Source of the DNA: Nannochloropsis salina CCMP1776
Taxonomy: Eukaryota > Sar > Eustigmatophyceae > Eustigmatales > Monodopsidaceae
DNA: 64,000 nucleotides
NCBI GenBank assembly: GCA_004565275.1
Contig: SDOX01000015.1
Location: forward strand, 37,435 to 101,434
Reading direction: 5' to 3'
Positions 23,796 through 35,401 of the stretch are shown piece after piece. Numbering within the stretch: position 1 is the first letter of the stretch; every line of letters begins with the position of its first letter. Position numbers and translations under genes: made by a program. Under the pieces are notes generated by a model, which ran no database searches, was not told the DNA's origin, and saw only the letters and a list, made by a program, of their open reading frames with translations.

Positions 23796-26700
23796 ATGTC
23801 CTTGATCTCGCCGCCCGTCGAGCACGGAGAGCAGGTTTGCATTTACCCTTCACTGTCAGACGAATTTATAGAAATCTTTTTGTTGGCTCGGATAGAAGTT
23901 ATAGGATTCGCAGATCCTGAAGCAGATAGCGACGAGAAAATTGGCAAGGTGACTAGAGGAGGTTGGTGGCCTTACTGCCGATGCCCCCGGGCAGACGCGG
24001 ACAATGAGCCCTCGCTCCTCCTACCTTTGGCCCTCCTCGTCGCCTCCACGTCCTTTCGTTCTTCCGTTTCATCCCCTGACGCACGCGTGAAGGCACCCAT
24101 TGAGGACGAATGGAGGCAGAAGAAGGTACTCGATATGGCAAGGCAGCTTTCCGCCCTCGGCAGTGTCGAGGCTCGGATCCTGCCAGTGGAAGCCGCGAGA
24201 ATGAGCCCGTAAGTGACACGTAGGCAGATACAATTATGTTGAAAGCATGACGATTCACGCCACGAAGGCCCCTTCCTTGACCTGAAATTTGCAGTCTGCC
24301 TTATTCCATCCCTGTGGTCATTGATCCTGGCTTTTCCCACCACAGGGGATTGCCTAGAGTGGAATCTCATCCACAAGAATTCCCCCTCGCTGCTTCCATT
24401 GCTCTCAATCCGTATGGTCGGAGTCAAGAGAGCAGACCTTGCCCTTCCACCCCGCCTTCCAGCGTACCTGCCTTCTCCTCTGCCTCTTCCCTCATCTCCG
24501 CTGACTCCTTCTCCTTCTCCCCTCCATCCCCCGCGTCACCACTGTCCACTGCAACCCTCCCTCTCCTACGTATTCTCCTCTCTCGTGCCCTTATCCCTGG
24601 CCCCATCCGCATTTCCAAATCATCCTTGTCGAGCTTCTCCTCGTCCTCCCTCTCTTCCCTTCCCTCCTCCTTCCTTCTCCTCCGCCTCAGTGACTATCCT
24701 CCCTGGCCGCCTCCTCCCTATTCACCCTTTGCTCTCTTTACCATAGCCCGTCTCACGCCCTCTCAGTACCCCTACCTACGGGTAGGAAAGGCAACCCATC
24801 TGTATTGCCTGCCTCCACCACCTCCTCCTCCTTGCCCTCCTCCTCCATCAGCACCACTACTAGAACCTTCCTCCTCCTCCTCCCCGCCCCAGAGCCCATC
24901 CAGTGCCCCAGCTCCTGATATTCCCTTATCTACGTCGTTCTCCACCCTTGTCAAGAGCATCCACGAGCTCCTGCAAGCCCACTTCCGTTTCGCTTGCCGC
25001 TCCTCCCCCCCTCCCTCCTTCCCTCCCTCCCTTCTCCCGCACGCTCTCCTCCTCTCGGGACCACCGGGCGTGGGCAAGACCTACGCAGTGCGGCGGGCGG
25101 TCAGTCTCTTCCAGGACGGGGGCGAGGAAGGGAGGGAGGGCGGGGGGGAGGAAGGGCCTGGAGGGCAGGGCAAGGTGCACGTGTACCTGGTGTCCGGGGG
25201 GGAGTTTGCGGAGGAAGGAGGAGGGGCGGATGGCTTGGAAGGTCGTTTGCGGGCCCTCTTTCGGCGAGCAGAAGACGCCACGCTTAGTGTTCGTGGGGAT
25301 CGGGGGGAGGTATGTCTTTCTGACTGTTTCGGAGGTGTCGGCGCCTACGATGTCTAGCTCCTTCCTCCTCGCTCTCCTCTCCCCTCCATCCGCCTCTTCC
25401 CTCCTTGTTTTCCGTATGAAATGCTTCGTCCTTCACTCTAATCTCCCTCCCTTCCGCCAGTCGGCTGCCTTGTCCCTCATCTTTTTGGACGAGGTGGAGG
25501 CACTCTGCCCTTCCAGCGCCTCCGACAGTGGAGCAGAGGTGAGGGAGGGAGGGAGCGAGCGAGGGCGGGCAGGAGGGAAGGAGGGAAGGAAGGAGGAAGG
25601 AAGAGAGGGAGAAAGGGCAAGAAGGAGGGAGGGAGGAAGGGAGGGAGGGAGAAGGAAATAAGGTGAGCCACTTGAGTTGTTCAATGCCCCGATGTGATCA
25701 GAATTTTTCAGCCCGAGTGTATCCGACCTTCTTCCTCCCCTCCCTCCCTCCCTCCCTCCCTCCCATCCAGGCCTCTCGCGGCGCCGCCCAGCTCGGGAGC
25801 TGCTTGGACTCCCTCCCTCCCTCCGTCTTGGTCGTGGGCGCCACCAACAGACCTCATGAGGTGCATCCCTCCCTGCGACGGCCGGGGCGCTTTGACTTGG
25901 AGGTGGGGGGGGAGGGAAGGGGATCGCATGGGGGGTTATCCTGGCATGGTCTGGATCCACAAGGGGAGAGGATATTATAGGGAAAAGGGAGGAGAGGAGG
26001 GTATGGGGACAACGCCCGGCCTGCTCATCGCCTCTTTTCTCCCTCCCGCCCCATCACCTCTTCCCTCCTCGCCAATCATGCCCTGTCCCCTCCTAGCTCC
26101 TCGTTGCTCCTCCCACGGCGGATGAACGCCTCGCCGTCCTCCTCGCACTCCTCCCTCCCTCCCTCTCCGCCTGTCCATCTTTCTCTCTGGGTAATGTGGC
26201 GCGTGAGTGCGTTGGCTATGTGGCTGCAGACTTGGCGGCGCTCGTAAAGGAGGCCGTGGGGGAGGCCTTGAGGGAGGGAGGGAGGGAGGGAGGGAGGGAG
26301 GGAGGGTGGGAGGGTGGGAGGGTCCCGAAAAGAGAGGAGGCGGTTGGAGCGATGGTGGAGAAGCGACATTGGAGGGCCGCCATGGAGAAGGTGGGGGCGT
26401 CGGTGCTCCGGGGCCACGGGAGTTGAGGTAGGGAGGGAGGGCGGGAGGGAGGACGGGAGGAAGGGCGGGAGGGAGGGAAAGAGGGCGGGGGGGGGGGGAT
26501 CTGATGGAGAAGACGACTCGTGCTTATCGCCCTTCCCCTCTCTCTTCCCCCCTTCTTCCCTCCCCGCCCTCCCCTTGCTTCATGTCTCCCAGCGGCCTTC
26601 GCTTTCCTTCGCGTGCATTGGGGGCCAGACCGAGGCGAAGCGGAGGCTCCGGCAGGCCGTCCTCTACCCCTTCCTCTACCCCTCCCTCATGCGCTCCTTC

Positions 26701-28723
26701 AATCTCACCGGACAAGGTGGACTCTTGCTGTGTGGGCCCCCGGGGAGCGGGAAGACTTGTTTAGGTAACATAGAGGGAGGCCGAGTGGGGTAGGGGAAGG
26801 AGGGAGGGAGGGAGGGAGGGAGGGAGGGAGGGAGGGAGGAGGGGGCAAAAGGATGGAGAAAAGTTCGAAAAGGGAATTTATATCAAGCATCTGACGTTGG
26901 GTATATCTCTGCAGTCAAAGCCGCCGCGGCCTCGGTGCCAGGTCTTTCTTTTCTCTCCTATGCGGCAAGTGATATATACAGCATGTACTTAGGGGAAGCG
27001 GAGGCAGCAGTGCGGGGGGCCTTCGCCCTGGCCCGCCAGGTGGGAAGGAGGGAGGGAGGGAAGGAGGGAAGGAAAGAGGGAGGGAAGGAGGGAGAGAAAG
27101 GTGGGAAGAAGTGGAAGGGCGGAAGAGATGAGGGAATGGATGGTGAGGTGGTAGCACGCCCACAGTCGTTGTCGGCGCGATGGTATAGGCTGGATCTTCC
27201 GCTTGACTCTCGCCTCCTACCCTCCCTTCCTTCCCCCCGCTCTCCCTCACAGGCCTCCCCCTGCCTCCTCTTCTTCGATGAGCTTGACGCCATCGTGGGC
27301 GGGAGTGCCGGTGAGACGCGAGGAGGGAAGGGATATGCGGCAGAAGCTCGGGTAAGGCCAGGCCCCGCGCTTATTGAATGCTCTCTTTCGCTTGGCTGTG
27401 CCTCCTCCATTTCCCCCCAATTTACGCAATAACTTATTCGGCTTTCGTCGTCTATTCATGCTCTCCTCCTTCTTTTCCTCTCAGTCTTTTCTTTTTTTGG
27501 GGGGTGTCCTCCATTGCCCCCCACCGCTCCCTTTGTGGATACAGACACAGTTTGTCGTGCTATGCGAGTCTCGTTACCTCCTCCCTCCCTTTTCTGCTAC
27601 ACTCTCGCTTATCCTCCTCGTTACTGCTTTCGTTGCACTTCCTCCTTCATCTCTTCTCGGCTTGGTCCTCACATTCCTCCGCCCGTATCTCCTGCTTCCT
27701 CCCGCTCCCTTGAACCACACCTCTTGTTCCCGCCCTGCTCCTTGTAGGTTCTCTCCACCTTCCTGAACGAGCTTGATGGGGTGGAAGTTGCGGCGGGACA
27801 AGAGGGAGTCCTGGTGGTGGGAGCCACGAACCTACCGGAGGTAGGTAGGGAGGGAGGAGGGGAGGAGGAGAAAGCGGGACAGAGGGAGGGCGAGAGGAGG
27901 TGTCTGATGTAGATTGAAAAAGAGCACGCTTCCCTCTTCTGTGTTGTGAGTGCGCGAGAGTCACTTCCCACTCTACCCCCCTCCCTCCACCTCGCCCTCC
28001 ACCAGTCCCTCGACCCCGCCCTCCTTCGACCAGGCCGGCTTTCCCATGTCATACATGTCCTGCCGCCTCGATCATCCGAAGAACGGGAAGAAATACTGCG
28101 GATACACACGAGAAAGGTAAGAAAGAAAAAGGAGGGTAATGGGCGGAGGGGGAGAGGGAACGCGAACAAATGCCAGACCGAAAAACACAAAGTGCAGCGC
28201 TACTGAAGAGACTCGCACAAATCGATTGAATTCATTCTCAAATTTTCCTTTTCCCCCGTGGCTCAGATGCCTCTGGCTGCCCGTGCAGAGGAGGAAAGAG
28301 AGGCCCTATTGGAGCGGGTTGCTGAGGCGACAGAAGGCTATTCAGGGGCGGAGCTCGAAGGACTCTGTCGGTGCGTACCTCGTACATCTACACTGGCCCA
28401 TATGATACTCGAGAATCAGACCCATTAGTTCGTAGTCGCTAGTTGATATTCGAGAATGGTCACTACTAGGATGCTTTGTCCAAGCTCCATGCTCTCTCGC
28501 GTGGCTTTCGCCCGGCCCCTGTCTCTTTTCACCCGTTTCTGTTCTCCCATCTTCCCTCATTCACGTCCTTTCTCATTCAAACTGCGATAGTGAGGCGGCG
28601 TTGCTGTGTCTGCGTGAAGAGGAAGCGAACATCGAGCCCACGGTGGATGGCAAAGAGACGGTGGAGAGGAGAGGGCGGATTGCGTGGCGTCATTTTAAGG
28701 CTGCTTTGTCCGATGAAAAATAG
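23796..28723 (+). CDS. AFG2/SPATA5-like tandem AAA ATPase (Cdc48 family)
   Basis: Twelve exons: 23796-24208, 24295-25309, 25461-25538, 25771-25902, 26097 to about 26405, 26593-26764, 26915-27039, 27253-27351, 27748-27840, 28006-28116, 28267-28370, 28591-28723. The first AAA module has Walker A GPPGVGKT, Walker B LIFLDEVEAL, sensor GATNRP and Arg fingers RRPGRFD. The second has GPPGSGKT, LLFFDELDAI, GATNLP and RPGR, plus the lid EATEGYSGAELEGLCREAAL. Two complete AAA modules with YLGEAEAAVRGAF in the second fit the AFG2/Drg1/SPATA5 branch, which strips shuttling factors from pre-60S ribosomes in the cytoplasm. The N-terminal region is divergent and Ser/Pro-rich. Phases agree except at the exon 5 to 6 join, where the frame meets a TGA after LRGHGS; the donor is uncertain. 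An upstream ATG at 23667 is possible. Confidence 0.87.
25738..25767. repeat. (CCCT)n polypyrimidine tract before an acceptor
   Basis: CCCT units directly precede the acceptor CATCCAG at 25770 in the AAA ATPase gene and serve as its pyrimidine tract. The same intron begins with GTGAGGGAGGGAGGG. Confidence 0.85.
26271..26325. repeat. (GGGA)n repeat inside a coding exon
   Basis: About ten GGGA units read in frame as Arg-Glu-Gly-Gly repeats in exon 5 of the AAA ATPase gene, between the first AAA module and the linker. Confidence 0.75.
26799..26838. repeat. (GGGA)n microsatellite
   Basis: About ten GGGA units in the intron of the AAA ATPase gene that follows exon 26593-26764. Confidence 0.9.
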
Positions 28724-30903
28724 AAGATATAAAATTAAAAAGGCACAGTTCTTAAGTGCATCACTCCTGACAATTTTAGGTCGTTGTCGCTCGGGGAAGT
28801 GGAAAGAGCAAGATAGGAGATGAAAGGCCAATTGAATTTTGTGCATACAATATCGCATATAAGAGTGATTTTAAGCATATTTCAAGACAAGATTTAGCAC
28901 TTCTTGTCAGTATACTTTGTTAATTCGATCATTGTACCCTTTCAAGCACCATATTTATGTGCAAAAAGTGATGCTACATTTATAAAAAGCTCATAGCAAG
29001 GGTGGGGCTTAGATTCTGCCTAACGAACTTCCCGCATTGAAGAAAAGTACTTGTGCAAGCTAAGCGATGAACACCGTCTAAAAGATGTCAGAACTCTATT
29101 TTCCCCATTTCTTTATGAGCATGAATTTGAAAATCGTAAGTTTGATATCTCCAGTCGAAAGCTTCCATAAAGCAAGTCAGGAGGTACTCTCCCGATTAGA
29201 AACGTGAGGTAGCTTACCCAGGCCGACATTTACAGGACCCATGTCACTTTATTTTGGAGCTTTTCAATCTGCAATAATGAAGTACCTGTAGCACAGCTGC
29301 CTCAGGTAAGATAAAGGGCAGTGGTTTTTAATGGCACTGGCGCGGCAGTGTGCGGTCTCGCCAAGCCAACTTCAACTGCGGAAGAGGCAGGCGACAGATC
29401 GGCGCAAGGCCGAATATGACGACCGCGAGTCGATCGTGTGGAAGTGACACCGCAGGATTGGTCGTGTGTATGGAAGTTAATTAGGTCGGTCGAATCGTTC
29501 TTGTCAAATTGTTCTGGTAGAGTGCACTTTGCATTTCACTGGCGAGTAGACCCTTTTCTAATCGTACATGCTGCTTGCGCGAGCCCCTATTGACATCAAC
29601 TCTGAGAACCTGTAGAGGCATGTATTTGCTACAAGGAAAGACAAGATTGGTAATTGACGTATTTTCTACGTGCCGAAAATTCTGTCGTTTGTATGCTTAT
29701 AAAAATGAAGGCCTATACGGCAAGGGCCGCCTCAGTGCTGTGACCGCCCCGCCACTGTGGTGGAGAAAGACCGGGACTACTTGGAGGAACTCGAGGTTCT
29801 CCACGCGGCCCTGCGGCAAATCCGCCGGGCCTGTTGCCCCGGGTGCTTGAGTGCATTGCTCCATTTGGCGACGAAGAGCATTTTGACACTGGCAGACGTG
29901 GTGTCCATGATGGACGAAACCGTGTGAAATAGCGTCGGGGGGAGAGGGGGAAGATTGCAATCGTGTGCACTCTGCACTTCCAATTCGACGGGCAGACATT
30001 GCTAATTTGAAAGATGTGAAGCCTTCTCCTTGAGCGAGAAGACAACGCGAACTGGGGCACCTTTCCAAAGAGAAAAGGGCCTACGTTTGGCTTGGGTGAA
30101 AAGTTGGGTATTTGATAGTGCCACGATTGAGTGCTTGAGTCACAGAGGCAAGTAAATTTAGGTTTAGGGATTGAAATTGTTTAGAAGAAAGTCGAAAGCG
30201 TGGGTGGTGAAACATTCAAAACGGTGTATCTTGCGTGTACTCGTCTTGGCCTCTTGCCACAAAATGGGGGCGAGAAGGACAAGGTCTTAACTGAAGCTTA
30301 CGGTCTGCCATAGACAAATAATATAGCAAAAGGAAGACTAGTATCGCAAGTAATGATTTAATTGTTGTGATAGCTTGCCGGAGCTTACAAAAATTGCCAT
30401 GCATTCCTTCGGTCGCGTAAACAAAGTTTCCTGTCCCTGCAGAAAGCTCCGCTCGCGACAGTGTTACTTTCATAACTGCGTTGTCTTTATAATAAGAACT
30501 TTCATTCTTTCGACGGACTGCACATTGGTTCACTGTAGGGGACGCTATAAGAGACATTTAATCAATATGAGCCTTCTAGGGCGCTAGTTTCGGCACGTAC
30601 AGTGTTCAGCATGTAAACGAAGTCGACTTTTGGCACTGTTCATCACAACTTCACTAAACCTCTGCACAAGCCAGGCGAAAATGATACTTGAGTTGCATTC
30701 GATGACGCGTGAGTTGATTGCTCGGGATGAGGAGTGTTTGGTGGTCATTTACTTTGTGCTCCAATCGGTGTGTTTACCACCCAACACTATCCGCCCCCTC
30801 AAGCTTCAAGCAGCTAGCCTCCTTCCTCCACGCCATCTCCCTCTTTTTATGCCATAACTTGAAAAATTTGTCTCATCTCAACCACATAGGGTAATCAAAG
30901 CTG
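28724..30903. other. Intergenic region with one possible small gene
   Basis: About 2.2 kb between genes of the same orientation, AT-rich up to 29300. The only coding-like stretch is the candidate at 29331-29927, listed separately. The remainder holds no recognisable RNA gene or repeat. Confidence 0.35.
29331..29927 (+). CDS. Possible small two-exon gene, unknown product
   Basis: An ATG at 29331 opens a charged stretch (MALARQCAVSPSQLQLRKRQ, then DRRKAEYDDRESI). A second stretch begins after an AG near 29736 and reads VEKDRDYLEELEVLHAALRQ to a TGA at about 29927, with a Cys-containing helix-like end (RRACCPGC). Joining ATC/GTGTGG near 29438 to CTCAG/TGC near 29736 keeps one frame, about 100 residues. 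Both stretches look like real protein, unlike other frames nearby, but the donor is weak and I recognise no family. It could be two fragments of a decayed gene. Confidence 0.3.
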
Positions 30904-32612
30904 ATGCATCGCCTCGTACAGGATTCATTGCACTGCCTGCGTCAGCCGCGTTCTCTTTTCGGAGCTCTCTACCGCTGGCGTCACCTGTCCCCTCCTCCCC
31001 TCTCCTCCTCCACTCGACAAAACGACGGCACAAGTCCATCCGATGAAACCCATCCCCAAGACAATGACGCAAACCCTTTGCCTTCATCCTCTTTCAATAT
31101 TGTCGCTGCCGACGCCGCAAGTCACAGACCGACTCGTCGGTTTAATGTCAGCACTGGAGGGACAGGGAAAAATAAGGAGGACGGCGGGCAGCCCAAAGTA
31201 CAAATTTTTCGCGATTTGACCCGCAATCGTGATCCTTCATGGGAACGTGTGATGGAGCACACCACCTTCGTCAGCCATTTACCGAAACAGCTTCAACAGT
31301 ACGAGGCGGAACAGGTGAACAATCCATTAGTCCGAGACCAGTCTCGTTTGATCATCCGCAAGGACGATCCTGCCAACCGGCAATGGCTCAGTCTGCCGGA
31401 ATTCGATGGTGGGGACGCGGATGGCCATTCTACCGCGAGCTATTTCGAGAGGGAGGTGGCAGCACGCAAAGCACGCTTGAATCGGGCCGAGCGCGCGGTT
31501 TTCCGGCGGAGGGTGCGCCGTGAGGAAGGGGCGGAGGGAGGGACGGAGGGTACACCTGAAGAGGGGATGAGCGTGGAGGAGAAGATTCAGTTGGCGATGG
31601 CACAGGGGTATTTCGACGATTTGGAGGGAAAGGGCAAGCCCCTGGAGCGATTGGAAGGTGAGGGTCGGTGTGTGAGGGGACCAAGAGCAGACAAGTGAGA
31701 CCGCAAGAGAGGGATAGGTGGCTTGTCATGGGAGAAAGGGCTTGGAAGTGGAGGAAGCATTCTGAATAGGGTGTTGTTGTGTACGACGGTGTGTGTGAGG
31801 ACGGCTTACGGAGAGCAGGCGACGGTAGCATGCTAAGACAGGGAGAGCCTCACGAGCGATGGGAACCTGGATAAGGCTTTAAGCCATGTTGATCATCATG
31901 TATCCTTGCCTATCCCCCCGACCTCTTCTCCTCCACTCCAGGGCATCTCTACGCCACAGACAAGACATCCGCCACATACATGGACGTGCTATCCAAGTCC
32001 GGCGTGAAGCCAGTGTGGGTGGAGAGGTCAAGCAGGATCCGAGAAGCGGAACGACGGCTTGTGCACAGGCTAGAGGCGGAATGGGCCAAGGTGGTGCTTG
32101 AAACGTGGGAGCAGGGGGAGGGAGCAGAGAAAGCAGGGAAGGAAGGAGCGGCGGCACGATGGAAATCGCGGGTGGTCGGCTTGGCGGGTCTGAGAGAAGA
32201 CGTGGCCTGGATCAATGCCGAGATCGATTTGTATAATTTGCAAGTCCCTTCCATGTCTCTGCAGCGAATGAGGATGACGCTGGAGGAAGTGTGCGATGTG
32301 GTGCAGGGGGGAGAAAAGGAGGGAGGAGCGTGGATGGAGAGAGGTACAGCACGAGCCGTGGTCAGGGCCGCTGAGAAAGAAGGCGTGTTCAGTACGGTCA
32401 CGGCGCTGGGATCGCTGCGACTGGACGCGGAGGAGATGAAAAAAGGAAGAGGACAACGGAGGAGAACGGAAGAGGAAGATGTAGGTAGAAGTGCAAGCCC
32501 CGAAAACGGTGGAAAGGGTTGGGGCAAGGAGGGAGAGCATAAGGGGAGTTTGCTGGACTCTCTGGCTTCCTGGTTGTCGAGTGGGGCTCGAACAGGGCCA
32601 GGACGGATGTAA
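30904..32612 (+). CDS. DNAJC28-like (DUF1992) protein, probably mitochondrial
   Basis: Two exons, 30904-31657 and 31942-32612, join in phase to give 474 residues. The N-terminus is Arg/Leu-rich without acidic residues for about 30 positions, like a mitochondrial presequence. The DUF1992 hallmark spans the region from residue 220: SVEEKIQLAMAQGYFDDLEG then GKGKPLERLEG, continued in exon 2 by a second conserved block with IREAERRL, AWINAEIDLYNLQVPS and a charged helix. Animal DNAJC28 has a J domain before this block; none is visible here, so only the DUF1992 part is shared. The function of the domain is not established. The C-terminal 80 residues are low complexity. Confidence 0.8.
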
Positions 32613-33007
32613 AAAGGCGGACAAGAATGTAATTATGCAAAAAGGAAAGATGCAGTCCCAAAAGTGGATCAGGCAGATTAAACGAGGAGTTAATTTATAG
32701 GATTGTGCTTCAGAGGAGGGTCGATGACATCCTGTACTCTACTTCAACTTTCGAATCGTTTGTTTTTCAGGTTTTTGAATTGCCCAACAGTGCTTTATGT
32801 GGGGAAAACTCGACTCTAAGGTGGCGTCGGTCAGAGGAGCTATTCTCATGTCTTTCTTTTTCATTTCGTACGCAAACCTCCTTTCATAGAGTTGACTCCG
32901 CTGATTTTTTTAAGCGAGCGGGAAGCTTCCTCTCATCCCCTCGATTGCGCCTGAGGCATCTCCTTACCTGCCACAATTAATCACGCCCTACCGTCACAGA
33001 AACAACC

Positions 33008-35147
33008 ATGGCATCCCCGGAGGTATTGGCAGAGGCATTGTCGGCAGCTGAAGGTGGCGCTATCTCAACTGCTGTCTTGTATCCACTTGAGGTAAGGGGT
33101 CACCAGGGAGCAAGCGAGGGGTGAGATGTGTGACAGTCGGCTAAGGATCAAACGAATGCCACACTGGTCCAGGCTTTGGTATGTCAGACTGTGTTCCGTT
33201 TGAAACTCACGTCTTCACGGAGACCGCACTTTTGCTGGTCTGCAACGGAGAGAATGTAATCAGCACGTTGCTCTGTAGTCCTCGCCCTGACGCTCTCTCC
33301 TCCCATGTCTGCAGGTCATCAAAACCGTTATTCAGGCCTCTAAAACGAAGGAACAAAAGCAGTCAAGGCAAGCTACGACAACTGCTGCCACGGAAGATGA
33401 ACAAACTTCCAGTGCAGAGGGAGAAAGAAACGTAGCTGCCGCCGCTGCCGCTGTGGCCGCAAGTGCAGCCGACCCTCTCTCTGGGGAACCTGCTCCGGAA
33501 GAAGGTGATGAGGGCTCAGATGAAGATAGCTCGGTGCTGACGACACAGGACGTGGCCAAGGAAATCTATCGCCGTGCGGGCCTGGGAGGATTTTTCGGCG
33601 GGGTCCAATATTCCTCTCTACAAAGCTCTTTGGAGAAGTCGATCTATTTCTACGCCTACAGCACAATGAAAGGCGTCGTCAAGGTCCTGAACGGGGGGAG
33701 GTGAGCGGGAGGGGAAACAATCGAAGCAATGGTCACGCGAGGGAGGAGGGCTCGGGAGGAAAAAGACTCATTCCTTCCCCCCTTTGGGAGATACAGGTTC
33801 GGGGTGCGGGAGAATCTCCTTGTTGGGTACTTGAGCGAGGTGGTTCATCTGCCAGTCACGGGTAAGTGCCCCAAGCTTTGCAAGTCTCCCCCGTCTTTAT
33901 CTGTAGAACATGCGTACATTGCTGGATCTTGAGGTCTTTTCTGGCCGATGGTTGCAAGCGTTCATGGACCACGTCATTGCCTTCTTCTCCCTCCCCTCCT
34001 CTGCGTCCGCCCCTCCCTCCCCTCTCTCCCCTCCCTCCTCCCTCCCCTCCCTCCTTCACCTTCCGCCAAATTCTCACGCCTTCTCTCTGACCACTTTTCC
34101 TCCCTTTCTTTGGCGCAGTGCCCATAGAGGTGGTTGTCACGCGCATCATCACCAGCCAAGGTCGTCTTAAGTCGTGGACCGAGGCGGCGAAGGAGGTGCT
34201 GAAGGAGGGCGGGCCAAGCGGGCTCTACAAGGGCATTCCCGCCTATGTGAGGAAGGGGAGGGAGGGGAAGAGGCAGAGAGGAAGAAGGGAGGGAGGGGGG
34301 AAGGAACGACGCATATTCGTCTTTTTCAAGCACCGCCGCGCGTACGATGCAACTCCCTCTGCTACTGTTTCCTCATCGGTTCCTCATCCTTTTCCTTCCT
34401 CCCTTCCCCCCTCCCCCCCTCCTTCCTTTCCCAGGGTGTCTTGTGCCTGAAACCCGCGATCCAATACACGCTCTTCGAGCAGCTCCGCCGAGGGATCCTC
34501 TCCCTGCTCTCCCGTCGTCGAGGGGGTAAGGAGAGGATGAGGGAATGGACCTCGGACCAGGCCGTCCTCCCCGTGAAGTTCCCTCCCCCTTCATGCACTG
34601 TGCCCCTCATATCTCGTTGTCCCTCTCTCCCTCCCTCCCTCCCTCCCTCCCTCCCTCCCTCCCTCCCTCTTAGTCCCGGTCAGAGCCTTGAGTGCCTGGC
34701 AAGCCTTCCTTCTCGGCGCCCTCTCCCGCGCCTTGGCCACCCTCATCATCTTCCCATGGATCCGTGTCCGGAAGATGCTCATGGCGCAGGGCAAGGGCGT
34801 CCGAGAGGGAGAAGAGGGAGGGAGGGAGGGAGGGAAGGAGGCAACGGTCTTGTTCACGTTGCAGAAGACATTAAGGGACGAGGGTGTTCCAGGGCTGTAC
34901 AGAGGTCAGGACGTTCTGCCCCCCTTCCCCATTTTGTCTGCTCGGTTTGAATCCTCTCAACCTTCCCTCCCTCGTGTTCTGCCCCCATACTCACCAGTCT
35001 CCCCCCTCTTCCCTCCCTCGCTGGGCCCGTTCAGGCATGGCGCCAGAGCTCACCCGCGGAGTCCTTTCTGCGGCCTTAATGCTCATGATCAAAGAGCGGC
35101 TCTATGACTTCAATAAGCGGATGCTGCTGAGGACGATGAGGACGTAA
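33008..35147 (+). CDS. Mitochondrial carrier family protein, peroxisomal adenine-nucleotide-carrier-like
   Basis: Seven exons join in phase: 33008-33091, 33315-33700, 33797-33861, 34119-34246, 34435-34525, 34674-34904 and 35035-35147. Three carrier repeats are visible, each starting with a transmembrane helix that ends in a PxExxK-like signature: YPLEVIKT in repeat 1, VPIEVVVTR in repeat 2 and FPWIRVRK in repeat 3. Repeat halves close with GGFFGGVQYSSLQSSLEKSI, GLYKGIPAY and GLYRGMAPELTRG. The degenerate second and third signatures and the short N-terminus resemble the SLC25A17/PMP34 group that moves ATP, AMP or cofactors across peroxisomal membranes; a mitochondrial or other organelle role is not excluded. 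An Ala/Glu-rich matrix-loop insert in exon 2 and a GGGA-encoded REGG insert in exon 6 lengthen the protein. Confidence 0.82.
34629..34670. repeat. (CCCT)n polypyrimidine tract before an acceptor
   Basis: About ten CCCT units run up to the acceptor CTCTTAG at 34673 in the carrier gene. Confidence 0.9.
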
Positions 35148-35401
35148 GGGAAGGGGAAGGGAAAAGGAATGGGGATTCGCGTGCACGGATGCACAAGGCG
35201 AAGGACGGAGGGTGGAGATTGAGAAGGAAACGTAACAAGACGGCAAATTTAAAGAAATAAACGGTGACATGGCTACCCAACAGGCGACACGCGACACAGC
35301 GCTCAAGGAATCTGTAAGCACCCTTTGTTCTTTTCCTTCCGAGAACGTCTCTGTTAACTTTTGATGGTCGCATCCCCCCAACCTCTTGTCCGCCTCGAGA
35401 C

